Assembly (NCBI RefSeq): GCF_000015265.1
Contig: NC_008699.1
Location: forward strand, 2,356,001 to 2,420,000
Reading direction: 5' to 3'
DNA: 64,000 bases
From: Nocardioides sp. JS614
GTDB taxonomy: Bacteria > Actinomycetota > Actinomycetes > Propionibacteriales > Nocardioidaceae
The position numbers and the translations under genes were made by a program. The notes under the pieces were generated by a model. That model did not search any database. It saw only the letters and a program-made list of their open reading frames with translations, and was not told where the DNA came from. Below are positions 9,056 to 17,678 of this stretch, one piece after another. Positions within the stretch are counted from its first letter, which is position 1; every line of letters begins with the position of its first letter.

Positions 9056-9796
9056 ACACCAACCTGCCCCTGGAGACCGGCGGCGCAACCTCTCCCGTGC
9101 TGCCCAAGCCGCCGACCTCAGGCCAGGGCCGCGCCCGCCGCCCCGCCCCGTCCTGGTCCGCCGGGTGCGCCTGTCGTCGCATTCACGATCGCCTACAACG
9201 TCATCGAAGCCGTTGTCGCGCTCGTCGCGGGCTCGGTCGCGGGGTCGGCCGCCCTGCTCGGCTTCGGCCTCGACTCGGTCATCGAGGTGTCCTCGGCCGC
9301 GGCCGTGGCCTGGCAGTTCGCCGGCACCAACCACAAGGCCCACGAGAAGGTCGCGCTCAAGGTGATCGCCTTCTCGTTCTTCGGCCTCGCCGCCTTCGTC
9401 ACCTACGACGCCACAAGCAGCCCGATCACCGGCCAGGCACCCGAGCACTCAACCCTCGGCTTCGCATCGGCAGCGCCGCCCTTAAGCCTGCTGATGATGC
9501 CGATCGCATCGCTCATCCAGCGCCGCACCGGAACCGAACTCGGCTTCAGCTCCGCCGTCGCAGACTCCAAGCACACCCTGCTGTGCACCTAGATGTCCGC
9601 CGCGCTGCTGCTGGGCCTGGCCGCCAACAGCCTGTTCGGCTGGTGGTGGGCCGACACCATCGCCGCCCTCTTCATCGCCGCCCTCCCGGTCAAGGAAGGC
9701 ATCGGCGCCTGGCGAGGAGGCCTGTGCTGCTCACCGGCGGAGGTCTTCTTCGAACGCGACCAGGAAGACTGCGATGAGGGTGGTGCATGCTGCTGA
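9052..9796 (+). pseudogene. broken second CDF-family transporter
   Basis: A CDF-like membrane protein (IAYNVIEAVVALVAGSVAGS, then LLGFGLDSVIEVSSA) is present but interrupted. The GTG start at 9052 is in a different frame from the body, so a frameshift lies near 9170-9180. Further on an in-frame TAG at 9590-9592 separates SKHTLLCT from MSAALLLGLAANSLFGWWW, which are continuous in intact relatives as I know them, where a Tyr codon is expected. The end (EGIGAWRGGLCC) is normal for the family. The gene overlapped the CzcD stop by four bases, so it was once the third gene of that operon. Confidence 0.85.
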
Positions 9797-9830
9797 CCGA
9801 ACACCTGACGGATCTCTCAGAAGGCTCCTT

Positions 9831-10397
9831 GTGACGACACGTCTCATCTACCTCACGCCCGTCGTGCTTGCCGCCCTCCTGCTCACGGGTTGCGGTGGCG
9901 CTGACGGGCCAGACGACGATGGCGCTGCCTCGCCACCCACGTCGGCCGGCCAGGTCGAAGCCGATGCGACAGCGATGCCACCGTGGCCAGCCCCCGTCGA
10001 CGATGTGCCCGCCCGGGTCGAAGCAGCCGGTCTCGATCTGGGACCGATGGGCACGGCCGAGCACTACCACCCGCGGCTGGAGATCATCATCGGCGGGAAA
10101 CCGGTCCAGCTGCCGGCGAACATCGGGGTCGACCCCTCCACCGGCGCGATGTCGGCCGTCCATACCCACGAGACGGACGGCACCATCCACATCGAGGCCG
10201 ACACGGTCGGCGAGGTGTTCACCCTCGGCCAGCTGTTTACCCAATGGGGCGTGCAGTTGACCTCCACCCAGATCGGTGGGGTGAAAGCCGAACCCGGCGA
10301 GAAGGTCGTCGTCACCAGCAACGGAACCCAGGTCCCCGGCGACCCCCGTGAACTGCGGCTCGAGCCCGAGCAAGTAATCGTGCTGCGACTCCCGTAA
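9831..10397 (+). CDS. predicted lipoprotein, conserved actinobacterial
   Basis: Surface lipoprotein of 188 residues. The signal sequence carries a lipobox LLTGC, followed by a low-complexity Asp/Pro linker and a globular domain rich in His and Gly (AEHYHPRLEIIIGGKPVQLP, then MSAVHTHETDGTIHIEA). The His pairs and the context after CDF genes hint at metal binding, but the family has no known function that I can name. GTG 9831 is the start, with AGAAGG upstream; the earlier ATG at 9774 would add residues before the signal peptide and overlaps the broken CDF gene. Confidence 0.82.
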   Translation: MTTRLIYLTPVVLAALLLTGCGGADGPDDDGAASPPTSAGQVEADATAMPPWPAPVDDVPARVEAAGLDLGPMGTAEHYHPRLEIIIGGKPVQLPANIGVDPSTGAMSAVHTHETDGTIHIEADTVGEVFTLGQLFTQWGVQLTSTQIGGVKAEPGEKVVVTSNGTQVPGDPRELRLEPEQVIVLRLP

Positions 10398-10439
10398 TCG
10401 CTGGCCCTGTCGCGGGATTCGGTAACCCTCCACGAACCC

Positions 10440-10485
10440 TCCAGATTCCTTCGGCGGTCACCTCGCTTTCGCCGAGGAATCTGGA
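10440..10485. terminator. inverted repeat, probable terminator
   Basis: Arms TCCAGATTCCTTCGGCG (10440-10456) and CGCCGAGGAATCTGGA (10470-10485) pair with one bulged T. A run of five T begins 11 bases after the stem (10497-10501). It sits 42 bases after the lipoprotein stop, so it probably ends the metal-resistance transcript. Its length also allows it to be a boundary repeat. The rest of 10,398-10,739 shows no gene. Confidence 0.6.
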
Positions 10486-10739
10486 TCGCCCCGGCCTTTT
10501 TGAGGGTACGAGTCACCTCCGACAGACCGAGGCAGCCGCGGTTCAGAGGCGGTGCTACCTGTGGGGCGTCCGGATATGAAGAGGCCAGGCCCACCGAGCG
10601 CGCACAGGCGCAACGCCCGACAGGATCAGCGGACGTGTCCCAGCGCCTCCTGCCCATCGCGGCTACCACGTAGGTCGCTCAATGATGAGGAGATTCGCGG
10701 CGGCTGCTCCCCGCATGCTGCGACTAGTGTCTGTCAGCG

Positions 10740-11180
10740 ATGGTTTCCGGACTCGACCCCTCAGTGCTGCGCGCCGCCCGCGAGAAGGCGGGCCTGACCC
10801 AGCATGAGTTGGCGCGTCTAGTTGGTGCCGCCGGTGGGGAGCGCATATCTCGTTGGGAGCTGGGCGCGTCGGTTCCTCGACCGGACTTCTTGGTCAAGCT
10901 TGCTAGAGCGCTCGACATCCCGACCCTTCGTCTAATTCACACGGAGGGTGAGGTTCCTGATCTCAGAGCACTGCGCTTGAAGGCGGGGCTGACGGTGCCC
11001 GAGTTGGCTGCGGCCGTCAACGTGGCTGTGCCGACCTACTACGCCTGGGAGCAGGGCCGTTGGACCAGACTCCCAGCAGCCAGGCAGCTTGAGAGTCTCG
11101 CGCGTGGGTTGGGGGACACAGTCGACGTCGTCGCCGCGGCCTTCCAGGAAGCCCGGCAGCAGCGTCTGCGGCGCGGGTAG
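10740..11180 (+). CDS. tandem XRE-type helix-turn-helix regulator
   Basis: Cytoplasmic protein of 146 residues made of two Cro/C1-type HTH domains. The first is at about residues 8-62 (REKAGLTQHELARLVGAAG, then ISRWELG and PDFLVKLARALDI). The second is at about 75-130 (LRLKAGLTVPELAAAVNVAV, then YYAWEQG). Two covalently linked HTH units suggest binding to an asymmetric or bipartite site as a monomer, or to long palindromes as a dimer. It lies just before the large palindrome at 11,400 and the first copy of the bipartite motif, so it is a candidate regulator of the element. That link is inference. Confidence 0.82.
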   Translation: MVSGLDPSVLRAAREKAGLTQHELARLVGAAGGERISRWELGASVPRPDFLVKLARALDIPTLRLIHTEGEVPDLRALRLKAGLTVPELAAAVNVAVPTYYAWEQGRWTRLPAARQLESLARGLGDTVDVVAAAFQEARQQRLRRG

Positions 11181-11399
11181 GTCCAGCGCCGTAGACGGGC
11201 GCGCCTGGCGCCGAGTTTGACCGTAATCCACAGGGAGATATTCCTCCCGAAAAGTCCGCACGATTTGTGGTCCCATTGACCTGGATGTTCGGTGCGTGCG
11301 AGCGCTCAGTCCCATCGGGGGGATTGGGCCACGCAACCACTTCCGGTCAGGACTCGGGCGATGACATCTCGGAATCGGTCAGCTGTGGAGAACGATTCT

Positions 11400-11433
11400 C
11401 TCGATAGAAATGCACTAGTGTGATTCTATCGAG
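11400..11433. promoter_or_regulatory. 34-bp operator palindrome
   Basis: Perfect 10-base arms CTCGATAGAA (11400-11409) and TTCTATCGAG (11424-11433) share their centre with an inner perfect palindrome CACTAGTG (11413-11420). It lies about 70 bases before the first gene of the pilus operon and 11 bases before the bipartite motif. It has the look of a high-affinity site for a dimeric or tetrameric repressor. The remainder of 11,181-11,399 shows no gene. Confidence 0.75.
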
Positions 11434-11444
11434 TCGGGCTCGCG

Positions 11445-11480
11445 ATGACCGCTCCCGGCACGTCTTGACACGTAGGTGAT
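11445..11480 (+). promoter_or_regulatory. bipartite element motif, copy 1 (pilus operon)
   Basis: ATGACCGC at 11445-11452, 20 bases, then TAGGTGAT at 11473-11480. It is the least perfect of seven copies (two mismatches in the left half, one in the right). It ends 26 bases before the CpaB-like gene that opens the pilus operon. Confidence 0.75.
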
Positions 11481-11506
11481 CGAGACAAGAGAGGACTCGG
11501 GGATCC

Positions 11507-12187
11507 ATGTCGATGAACACTGCTCAACAAGCACGGGACGAGGTTGGCGCCAATGTCAAGGCACCTCCCGACCACAACCACTTCCCACGGCTGAGGCGCC
11601 GCCGCAGGCGTTGGGTCCTGGCACTCTGCGCGGCTCTTGTCGCTGCCGGCGGCCTGGGGACCGCGTTCGCGTTCACCTCGGTTAACGACACCCAAGAGGT
11701 CCTGGTCGTCAGCAACGACATCAAGCGTGGCGAGACCATCGAGGCCGGCGACCTCGCCGTCGTGCGGGTCAGCGTCGACCCGGCGTTGACCCCGGTCCCC
11801 GGCAGCCAGAAGGCCGTGCTCGAGGGCAGCCGCGCTGCCGTCGACCTGTGGGCCGGCACCCTGCTCACCGCGCAGGCGGTCACCGACAACCTGGTGCCGG
11901 GGGAGGGAGAGTCCCTGGTGGGCGTCAGCCTTACTCCCGCCCAGATGCCGTCGGAGCCGCTCTACGGCGGCGACGTCGTCCGGATCGTCACCACGCCCGG
12001 CGACCAGGGCGAGATCACCGACGAAGACCCGGTCACCATCGAGGCCACCGTCGTTGGTGTTAACCGGGTCGAGGAGACGGGCGAGACCGTCGTCGACGTC
12101 GCGGTGCCCGAAGCCGAGGCGGCCGAACTGGCTGCCCGGGCTGCCACCGGACGGGTCGCACTCGTCCTGGACGCGCGGGAGCGCTGA
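11507..12187 (+). CDS. SAF-domain protein, CpaB/RcpC-like
   Basis: Predicted pilus assembly protein of 226 residues: a basic cytoplasmic N-terminus, one membrane anchor (residues 36-56), then an exported SAF domain (VVSNDIKRGETIEAGDLAVV) and a second beta-rich part. CpaB/RcpC proteins line the periplasmic side of Tad pili in Gram-negatives; actinobacterial versions are shorter and probably sit at the outer face of the membrane. It is the first gene of a long operon that continues with ParA-like, TadA, TadB and TadC genes. GAGAGGACT upstream supports the start; a second ATG lies two codons in. Confidence 0.82.
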   Translation: MSMNTAQQARDEVGANVKAPPDHNHFPRLRRRRRRWVLALCAALVAAGGLGTAFAFTSVNDTQEVLVVSNDIKRGETIEAGDLAVVRVSVDPALTPVPGSQKAVLEGSRAAVDLWAGTLLTAQAVTDNLVPGEGESLVGVSLTPAQMPSEPLYGGDVVRIVTTPGDQGEITDEDPVTIEATVVGVNRVEETGETVVDVAVPEAEAAELAARAATGRVALVLDARER

Positions 12188-12190
12188 GGC

Positions 12191-13030
12191 ATGGCGGTGA
12201 TCGTCCTGGCCTCCGCGAGCGGTTCGCCCGGCGTGTCCACCACGGCGCTCGGGCTCACCCTCAACTGGCACCGACCCGTGCTCCTGGTCGACGCAGACCC
12301 GACCGGATCCTCCTCGGTCTTCGCCGGCTACTTCCAGGGCGCCCAGGAGCCGACCGGCGGCCTGATCAACCTCGCCCTGTCCCTGCGCGAAGGAACGCTG
12401 GCGGACGCACTGCCCCGGGAGACGCTGCTGCTGGACCCCGAGGCGCCGGCCGAGCGGTCTGCTTGGTTCCTGCCCGGCATCCGGGCCCACGAGCAGGCCC
12501 CCAGCCTGCTGCCCCTGTGGGAACCGCTCACCGAGCAACTGCGCGCCCTCGACCGCAACGGCCAGGACGTCATCGTCGACGCCGGACGACTCGGCCTCGC
12601 CGGCTGGCCCCAGCCGCTGATCGCTGCCTCCGACCTGACCCTGCTCGTCACCCGCAGCTCGCTGCCGGCCCTGGCCGGTGCCACCAGCTGGGCCAAGACC
12701 CTGCGGGCACAGTTCGCCGCGGTCGGTGGGCTCTCCCGTCTCGGGGGATTCCTCGTCGACGAGGAGCGACGCTGGCCCTCGCTTCCCACCGGCGCCCGAG
12801 TCCGGCCCTACACCGCACGCCACATCGCCAAGGCCCTCCAGATCCCCGTGGTCGCCTCCGTGGACTGGGAGCCCGCGGTGGCCGAGGTCTACTCCCACGG
12901 CGCCCGCAAGCCACGCAAGTTCGAGTCCTCCGGACTGCGGCGCGGCTACCGAGGCAGCACCGCCGCAATCCAGTCCATCCTCGGCGCCAACCAGGCCGCC
13001 CTCGCTCCCACGAACGGAGGCCACGCATGA
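12191..13030 (+). CDS. ParA/MinD-like ATPase, CpaE/TadZ-like
   Basis: P-loop protein of 279 residues with a deviant Walker A (SASGSPGVSTTALG) and a switch region DADPTGSSS. The invariant signature Lys is not obvious, since the loop has SPGVSTT in place of KGGxGKT, so ATP hydrolysis may be weak. In Tad systems this position is filled by TadZ/CpaE, which places the pilus machine at a cell pole. It follows the SAF protein by three bases and overlaps tadA by four (ATGA). A related ParA-like gene heads the type IV secretion operon at 28,514. Confidence 0.82.
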   Translation: MAVIVLASASGSPGVSTTALGLTLNWHRPVLLVDADPTGSSSVFAGYFQGAQEPTGGLINLALSLREGTLADALPRETLLLDPEAPAERSAWFLPGIRAHEQAPSLLPLWEPLTEQLRALDRNGQDVIVDAGRLGLAGWPQPLIAASDLTLLVTRSSLPALAGATSWAKTLRAQFAAVGGLSRLGGFLVDEERRWPSLPTGARVRPYTARHIAKALQIPVVASVDWEPAVAEVYSHGARKPRKFESSGLRRGYRGSTAAIQSILGANQAALAPTNGGHA

Positions 13031-14706
13031 GCACCAACGGACACCACCCGGAGACCAACCGCCGCGACCCGCTGCGCGCAGACGAGTGGCTTGAGGCCCG
13101 CCATCCCGCGAACCGTGAGCAGACCTCGCCGTTCGCCCGAGGACGCGGTTCCAACGGCACCCCGCCGCCCCCGCCGGTCGTCGAGGACGACGACCCGACC
13201 TCGCTGCCGATCTTCGCCGGCGCCTGGACCAGCGAAGGCGAGGGCCAGATGCCTGGCCGCGCCCGCTCGGAGTTCAGCCTGCGCCCGCTTGTGGCGCCCG
13301 CACCGGAGCAGCACCAAGACACCCGCGGCACGGATGGCGAGGTCGAGCTGGACTGGGAGCTGATCGCGCAATACCGCGCTGAGATCTCCGCGCGACTGAC
13401 CGCCCGGCTCGACAAGGAAGGTGGTCGGGTCACCGAGGAGGACCGCGAGCAGATGGGCCTCGACGTCATCGAGGAGCTCATCAAATCCGAGGCCGAGACG
13501 TTGGTCTCGACCGGCCGTCCGCCGTGGACGAAGGACCACGAGAAGGCACTCAAGTCCGCCCTCCACGCCGCCCTGTTCGGGCTCGGCCGCCTGCAGCCCC
13601 TGGTCGAGCGCGAGGACGTCGAGAACATCATCGTCATCGCCCGCGGCCCGGTCTGCTCGGTGTGGCTGGAGCTGGTCGACGGCACCCTTGTGGAGGCCGC
13701 CCCGATCGCCGACTCCGAGGACGAGCTGCGCGAGTTCCTCTCCGACCTAGGCGCACGGCAGAACCGGCCCTTCACCGAGGCCCGGCCGCACCTGGACCTC
13801 CGGCTGCCCGGGGGAGCGCGGCTCGCGGCCGGCTCCTGGGTGATGGCCTACACCTCCGTCGTGATCCGTCGCCACAGCATGCGCGAGGTGTCGATGGACG
13901 AGATGGTCTACGACCGCAAGGCGTGCAGCGCGGTCCTGGCCGACTTCGTCGCAACCTGCGTGCGGGCGGGCAAGAGCATCGTCGTCTCCGGGGTCCAAGG
14001 CAGCGGCAAGACCACCTGGGTCCGGGCCCTGTGCTCGTGCATCCCGCCCTGGGAGATGATCGGCACCTTCGAAACCGAGTTCGAGCTGCACCTGCACGAG
14101 CTCGTCGACCGCCACAAGATCGTCCACGCGTGGGAGCACCGCCCCGGATCCGGCGAGGTCGGCATCGACGGCCGCCAGGCCGGTGAGTTCAGCCTCGAGG
14201 AGGCCATCCACCACTCCTTCCGGTTCAGCCTCGCCCGCCAGATCGTCGGTGAGGTCCGCGGCCCGGAGGTCTGGAACATGCTCAAGGCCATGGAGTCCGG
14301 GCCGGGCTCGATCAGCACCACCCACGCCCGCAGTGCCGAGCACACGATCGAGAAGCTCGTCTCCTGCGCCATGGAGAAAGGCCCCCAGGTCACCCGCGAG
14401 CTGGCGATCAGCAAGCTGGCCGCCGCGATCGACATCGTGATGTACCTGCGCTCGGAGGTCGTCGCCAATCCCGACGGCACCTTCCGCAAGCAGCGCTGGG
14501 TCGAGGAGGTCCTGGTCGTCCAGCCCAGCATCGACGCCGCCAGGGGATACGCCACCACCCCGATCTTCACCCCTAACCAGCTCGGCCAGGCCGTCGCGAC
14601 CGGCAAGCTCGACAACTTCCTCGCCCAGGAGCTGGCGCGGCATGGGTTCGACCTCGAGGCGTACAAGGCCGAGTCCCAGGCCAACCCGGGGGTGGCCACC
14701 TCATGA
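13027..14706 (+). CDS. tadA: Tad/CpaF-type secretion ATPase
   Basis: Hexameric motor of the type II/IV pilus superfamily, 559 residues. A Pro-rich N-terminal linker (residues 45-60) precedes the CpaF domain. Around residue 320 is Walker A GVQGSGKTT, then an Asp-box-like FETEFELHLHEL, Walker B QIVGEVRGPEV and the His box STTHARS. The motor would power assembly of a pilus of Flp-like subunits with the TadB/TadC proteins next in the operon. The protein starts at ATG 13027, overlapping the ParA-like stop; longer forms of the open frame are shadows of that gene. Confidence 0.92.
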   Translation: MSTNGHHPETNRRDPLRADEWLEARHPANREQTSPFARGRGSNGTPPPPPVVEDDDPTSLPIFAGAWTSEGEGQMPGRARSEFSLRPLVAPAPEQHQDTRGTDGEVELDWELIAQYRAEISARLTARLDKEGGRVTEEDREQMGLDVIEELIKSEAETLVSTGRPPWTKDHEKALKSALHAALFGLGRLQPLVEREDVENIIVIARGPVCSVWLELVDGTLVEAAPIADSEDELREFLSDLGARQNRPFTEARPHLDLRLPGGARLAAGSWVMAYTSVVIRRHSMREVSMDEMVYDRKACSAVLADFVATCVRAGKSIVVSGVQGSGKTTWVRALCSCIPPWEMIGTFETEFELHLHELVDRHKIVHAWEHRPGSGEVGIDGRQAGEFSLEEAIHHSFRFSLARQIVGEVRGPEVWNMLKAMESGPGSISTTHARSAEHTIEKLVSCAMEKGPQVTRELAISKLAAAIDIVMYLRSEVVANPDGTFRKQRWVEEVLVVQPSIDAARGYATTPIFTPNQLGQAVATGKLDNFLAQELARHGFDLEAYKAESQANPGVATS

Positions 14707-15635
14707 GCACTGCGTTCCTGCCCGCCGTCTTCGGTGCGCTCATCGTCATCGGTCTGATCGGGATGGTCTACGCGCTAATCCCCGCGCCGCCGGAGCCGCC
14801 GCGGCCCGCCCGGACCGTCACCCCGTTCGGGCGGCTGGGGAACTGGTTCGTCCGGCTCGACCGGCGCACCCGGATGCTGATGGTCGGCGGTGCCATGGCT
14901 GGCCTCCTGGTCGCGCTGGTGACCGGCTGGGTGATCGCGATCGTGCTCGTCCCGGCCGGGATCGTCGGTATCCCGCTGTTGCTGACGCCCCCGCCGGCGG
15001 CCGCGAGCATCGAGAAGCTCGAGGCGCTCGAGGAGTGGACGCGGTCCCTGTCGGGCAAGCTGACCGCCGGCCAGTCCCTGCGCTCGGCGCTCATTAAGTC
15101 CCTGCAGTCCGCGCCGGCGCCGATCGAGCGCGAGGTCGGACTGATGGTCTCCCGGTTGTGGAACAACACCGCCAGCACCGAGGACGTGCTGCGCGCCTTC
15201 GCCGAGGACCTCAACGACTCCACCGGCGACGTCGTCGCCAGCCAGCTGATCCTTGCCGCCAGCGGCCGCGGCCAGGCCGGACTGTCGAAGGCCTTGGACG
15301 CCCTCGCTGAGACCGTCGCCTCCGACGTGCGCGCTCGCCGCCAGATTGCCGCCGACCAGGCCAAGCCCCGCACCACCGCCCGCACCGTCACCGTGATCAC
15401 CCTCGGTGTGCTGGGCATGCTCGCCTTCACCGGGGACTACATCGAGCCCTACGGGTCCCCGCTGGGCCAGGTCATCCTCGCCGTCCTGCTCTCGGCCTAC
15501 GTGGCCACGCTGCTGTGGATGCGCCGGATGGCTGTCGCCAAGCCGCTCCCGCGGTTCCTCGACCTCCAGGCCCGCAACGCCCACCGCGCCGCCCAGCGCA
15601 CGGCACCGGGCGAGAAGGAAGGAGCGCTCGCATGA
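14703..15635 (+). CDS. tadB: TadB-like pilus assembly membrane protein
   Basis: Inner-membrane platform protein of 310 residues with a type II secretion F domain in the middle (LEEWTRSLSGKLTAGQSLRSA, residues ~115-240), two helices before it and two after (ITLGVLGMLAFTGDYI, VILAVLLSAYVATLLW). TadB and TadC together form the membrane base on which the TadA motor acts. It overlaps both tadA and tadC by four bases, which points to coupled translation at fixed ratios. Confidence 0.87.
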   Translation: MSTAFLPAVFGALIVIGLIGMVYALIPAPPEPPRPARTVTPFGRLGNWFVRLDRRTRMLMVGGAMAGLLVALVTGWVIAIVLVPAGIVGIPLLLTPPPAAASIEKLEALEEWTRSLSGKLTAGQSLRSALIKSLQSAPAPIEREVGLMVSRLWNNTASTEDVLRAFAEDLNDSTGDVVASQLILAASGRGQAGLSKALDALAETVASDVRARRQIAADQAKPRTTARTVTVITLGVLGMLAFTGDYIEPYGSPLGQVILAVLLSAYVATLLWMRRMAVAKPLPRFLDLQARNAHRAAQRTAPGEKEGALA

Positions 15636-16543
15636 CCGGCTTGCAGATCGCGCTCGCCAGCGGCACCCTCATCGGACTGGCCCTCGCCCTGCTCGTATGG
15701 CGCATCGCGCCCTCCGACCCCGACCTGGTCGACGCGCTGGACCGTCTCTCACCTGACCACGTCGTGCCCCGCCGCAACACTCCCGGCCTCGACGTCGACA
15801 CCGGCACCGGCTCGGCGGTCGATCGGATCGGCTTGTGGGCGATGAAGAACCTGCCCGGCGGCGCCTGGGCCCACACGCCTCGCAAGGACCTGGCCATCCT
15901 GCAGATCAGCGAGACCCGGTTCTACGGCGAGAAGGTCGTCTGGGCTGCGCTCGGCCTGATCATGCCGCCGCTGCTGGCCGCCTTCTTCACTCTGATCGGC
16001 CTTCCGCTGCCGTTCGCCATTCCGACGCTCGGCTCGCTGGCCCTGGCAGCCCTGTTCTGGTTCATGCCCAACTACAACGCCGCCGACGATGCCAAGAAGG
16101 CCCGCATCGAGTTCAGCCGCGCCCTGGGCGCCTACATCGACATGGTGGCCACCGGCGTCCGCGACGGATCCAGCGGCCAGCAGGCGCTGCGCTCGGCAGC
16201 CGAGGTCGGCGACAAGTGGGTCTTCAAGCGGATCGAGAGCGAGCTGCGCCGCGCCCGCTACATGACCCGCGCACCCTGGGACTCCCTGCACGGTCTCGCC
16301 GACGAGCTCGCCGTCCCCGAGCTCGATGACCTCGCCGACATCATGCAGCAGTCCGGCCAGGACGGAGCCCAGATCTACAACAACCTCCGGGCCCGCGCCG
16401 CCGCACTCCGCTCGGCGATGCTCAGCGCCGAGGTCGGCAAGGCCAACGCCACCTCCGAGCGCATGTACATCCCAGCCAGCCTGCTCGGCATCGTCTTCAT
16501 GGCGATCCTCGTCACCCCCTCCCTGCTCCGCTTCACCACCTGA
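15632..16543 (+). CDS. tadC: TadC-like pilus assembly membrane protein
   Basis: Second platform protein, 303 residues, with a type II secretion F domain (FSRALGAYIDMVATGVRDGS) flanked by helices at both ends (LIMPPLLAAFFTLIGLPLPF and LLGIVFMAILVTPSLLRF). It starts at ATG 15632 overlapping the tadB stop; open frame upstream is not used. It is followed by a 75-base gap and then the pilin-like and TadE-like genes. Confidence 0.86.
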   Translation: MTGLQIALASGTLIGLALALLVWRIAPSDPDLVDALDRLSPDHVVPRRNTPGLDVDTGTGSAVDRIGLWAMKNLPGGAWAHTPRKDLAILQISETRFYGEKVVWAALGLIMPPLLAAFFTLIGLPLPFAIPTLGSLALAALFWFMPNYNAADDAKKARIEFSRALGAYIDMVATGVRDGSSGQQALRSAAEVGDKWVFKRIESELRRARYMTRAPWDSLHGLADELAVPELDDLADIMQQSGQDGAQIYNNLRARAAALRSAMLSAEVGKANATSERMYIPASLLGIVFMAILVTPSLLRFTT

Positions 16544-16617
16544 CCGACCTAACACCGACCCCAAAGAACCAGGGTCACCCAGACCGCCAACCGAACAACC
16601 AGGAAGGAAGAACCCCG

Positions 16618-16821
16618 ATGTTGAAGCTCTTCATCGCCCTCCAGATGGCGGCGCTGACCTCGCTCGCCTCCCTCGAGGACCGCGTCACCAGGCAGCGCGA
16701 CGAGCGCGGCTCCGTCACGATCGAGCAGGTCCTGTGGGCCGGCGCCGTGATCGTCATCGTCGGCATCGTCGTCGCGGCCATCAAGTTCTTCGTGACCAGC
16801 GAGTCCGCCAAGATCAAGTAG
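16618..16821 (+). CDS. Flp/class III pilin-like peptide
   Basis: A 67-residue protein with a charged leader, the motif RDERGS, and one hydrophobic helix (EQVLWAGAVIVIVGIVVAAI) with a Glu five residues after the Gly. This is the arrangement of Flp-type prepilins, in which a prepilin peptidase cuts after Gly and Glu5 helps assembly. AGGAAGGAAGAA precedes the ATG. Its place right after tadC and the strong ribosome site fit the major subunit. The mature peptide would be about 37 residues, near the size of Flp pilins. No prepilin peptidase gene is seen in the window. Confidence 0.78.
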   Translation: MLKLFIALQMAALTSLASLEDRVTRQRDERGSVTIEQVLWAGAVIVIVGIVVAAIKFFVTSESAKIK

Positions 16822-16827
16822 GCCGCC

Positions 16828-17223
16828 ATGTTCGCCAGCCTCTACCGCCGCAGCCGGGACGAGCGCGGGTCGGTGACCATCCAGATGGTCTTCCTGATGC
16901 CCGCGCTGTTCCTGCTGATGTTCCTCGGCCTCCAAGGCGCCCTGTACTACCACGCGAAGCAGGTAGCGCTCGCGGCCGCGCAGGAGGGCGCCCGTGAGGC
17001 GGGCAGCGAGACCGGCACCCGCGATGCCGGTGTGGCCACGGCGAACACGTTCCTCCAGGACGCCGGAGGCTCCGACGTGATGACCTCCACCAGCGTCTCC
17101 GGATCACGGACCACGACCACGGCCACGATCACCGTGACGGGCAAGTCCATGAGCGTCATCCCCGGCTGGCACGTGACCGTCACCCAGAGCGCCAGCGTCC
17201 CGGTCGAGAGGCTCACCGAATGA
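16828..17223 (+). CDS. TadE-like pseudopilin
   Basis: 131 residues, with N-terminal RDERGSVTIQ followed by one hydrophobic helix (MVFLMPALFLLMFLGLQGAL) and an exported domain rich in Thr and Ser. This is the TadE architecture, in which a pseudopilin shares the processing motif of the pilin. Six bases separate it from the pilin gene and its stop overlaps the next TadE-like start. Position 5 of the mature form is Gln rather than Glu, so it may be a minor or initiating subunit. Confidence 0.83.
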   Translation: MFASLYRRSRDERGSVTIQMVFLMPALFLLMFLGLQGALYYHAKQVALAAAQEGAREAGSETGTRDAGVATANTFLQDAGGSDVMTSTSVSGSRTTTTATITVTGKSMSVIPGWHVTVTQSASVPVERLTE

Positions 17224-17678
17224 CCAGGCAGACGAGGCGGACCAGCGCACGCCGCCGGCGCCGGGACGAGCGCGGGTCGGTGGCCATCGAGGCCGCGATC
17301 GGTGTCCCGGCCTTCGGCCTGTTCGTGGCGATGATCATCCTCGGCGGCCGCGTGGAGATGGCCAAGCAGTCCGTGGACGCAGCCGCCTACGAGGCGGCAC
17401 GAGCGGCCTCCATCGAGCGAACTCAGAGCGAGGCCATCACCTCCGGCAAGTCCGCGGCCACCAGCAGCCTGCACGACCAGGGCCTGCAGTGCACGACCAC
17501 CAACATCACGATCAACGCTGCGGCCTTCAACGCCCCGCTGGGAACCACCGCCCAGGTCACCGCCACCGTGACCTGCAAGGTCGACGTGGCGGACCTGAGC
17601 ATCCCCGGCCTGCCCGGCACCCGGACGATCACCGCCACCGCCAGCAGCCCCGTCGACGCCTACCGGGAGCGCCGATGA
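17220..17678 (+). CDS. TadE-like pseudopilin
   Basis: 152 residues. An Arg-rich leader and RDERGSVAIEAA, with a Glu at the usual place, precede a helix of about 20 residues and an exported region with a cysteine pair in separate strands (LQCTTTN and VTCKVD). It resembles TadE/TadF minor pilins. It overlaps its neighbours on both sides (ATGA), within a tight run of four proteins sharing the RDERGS leader motif. Confidence 0.83.
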   Translation: MTRQTRRTSARRRRRDERGSVAIEAAIGVPAFGLFVAMIILGGRVEMAKQSVDAAAYEAARAASIERTQSEAITSGKSAATSSLHDQGLQCTTTNITINAAAFNAPLGTTAQVTATVTCKVDVADLSIPGLPGTRTITATASSPVDAYRERR

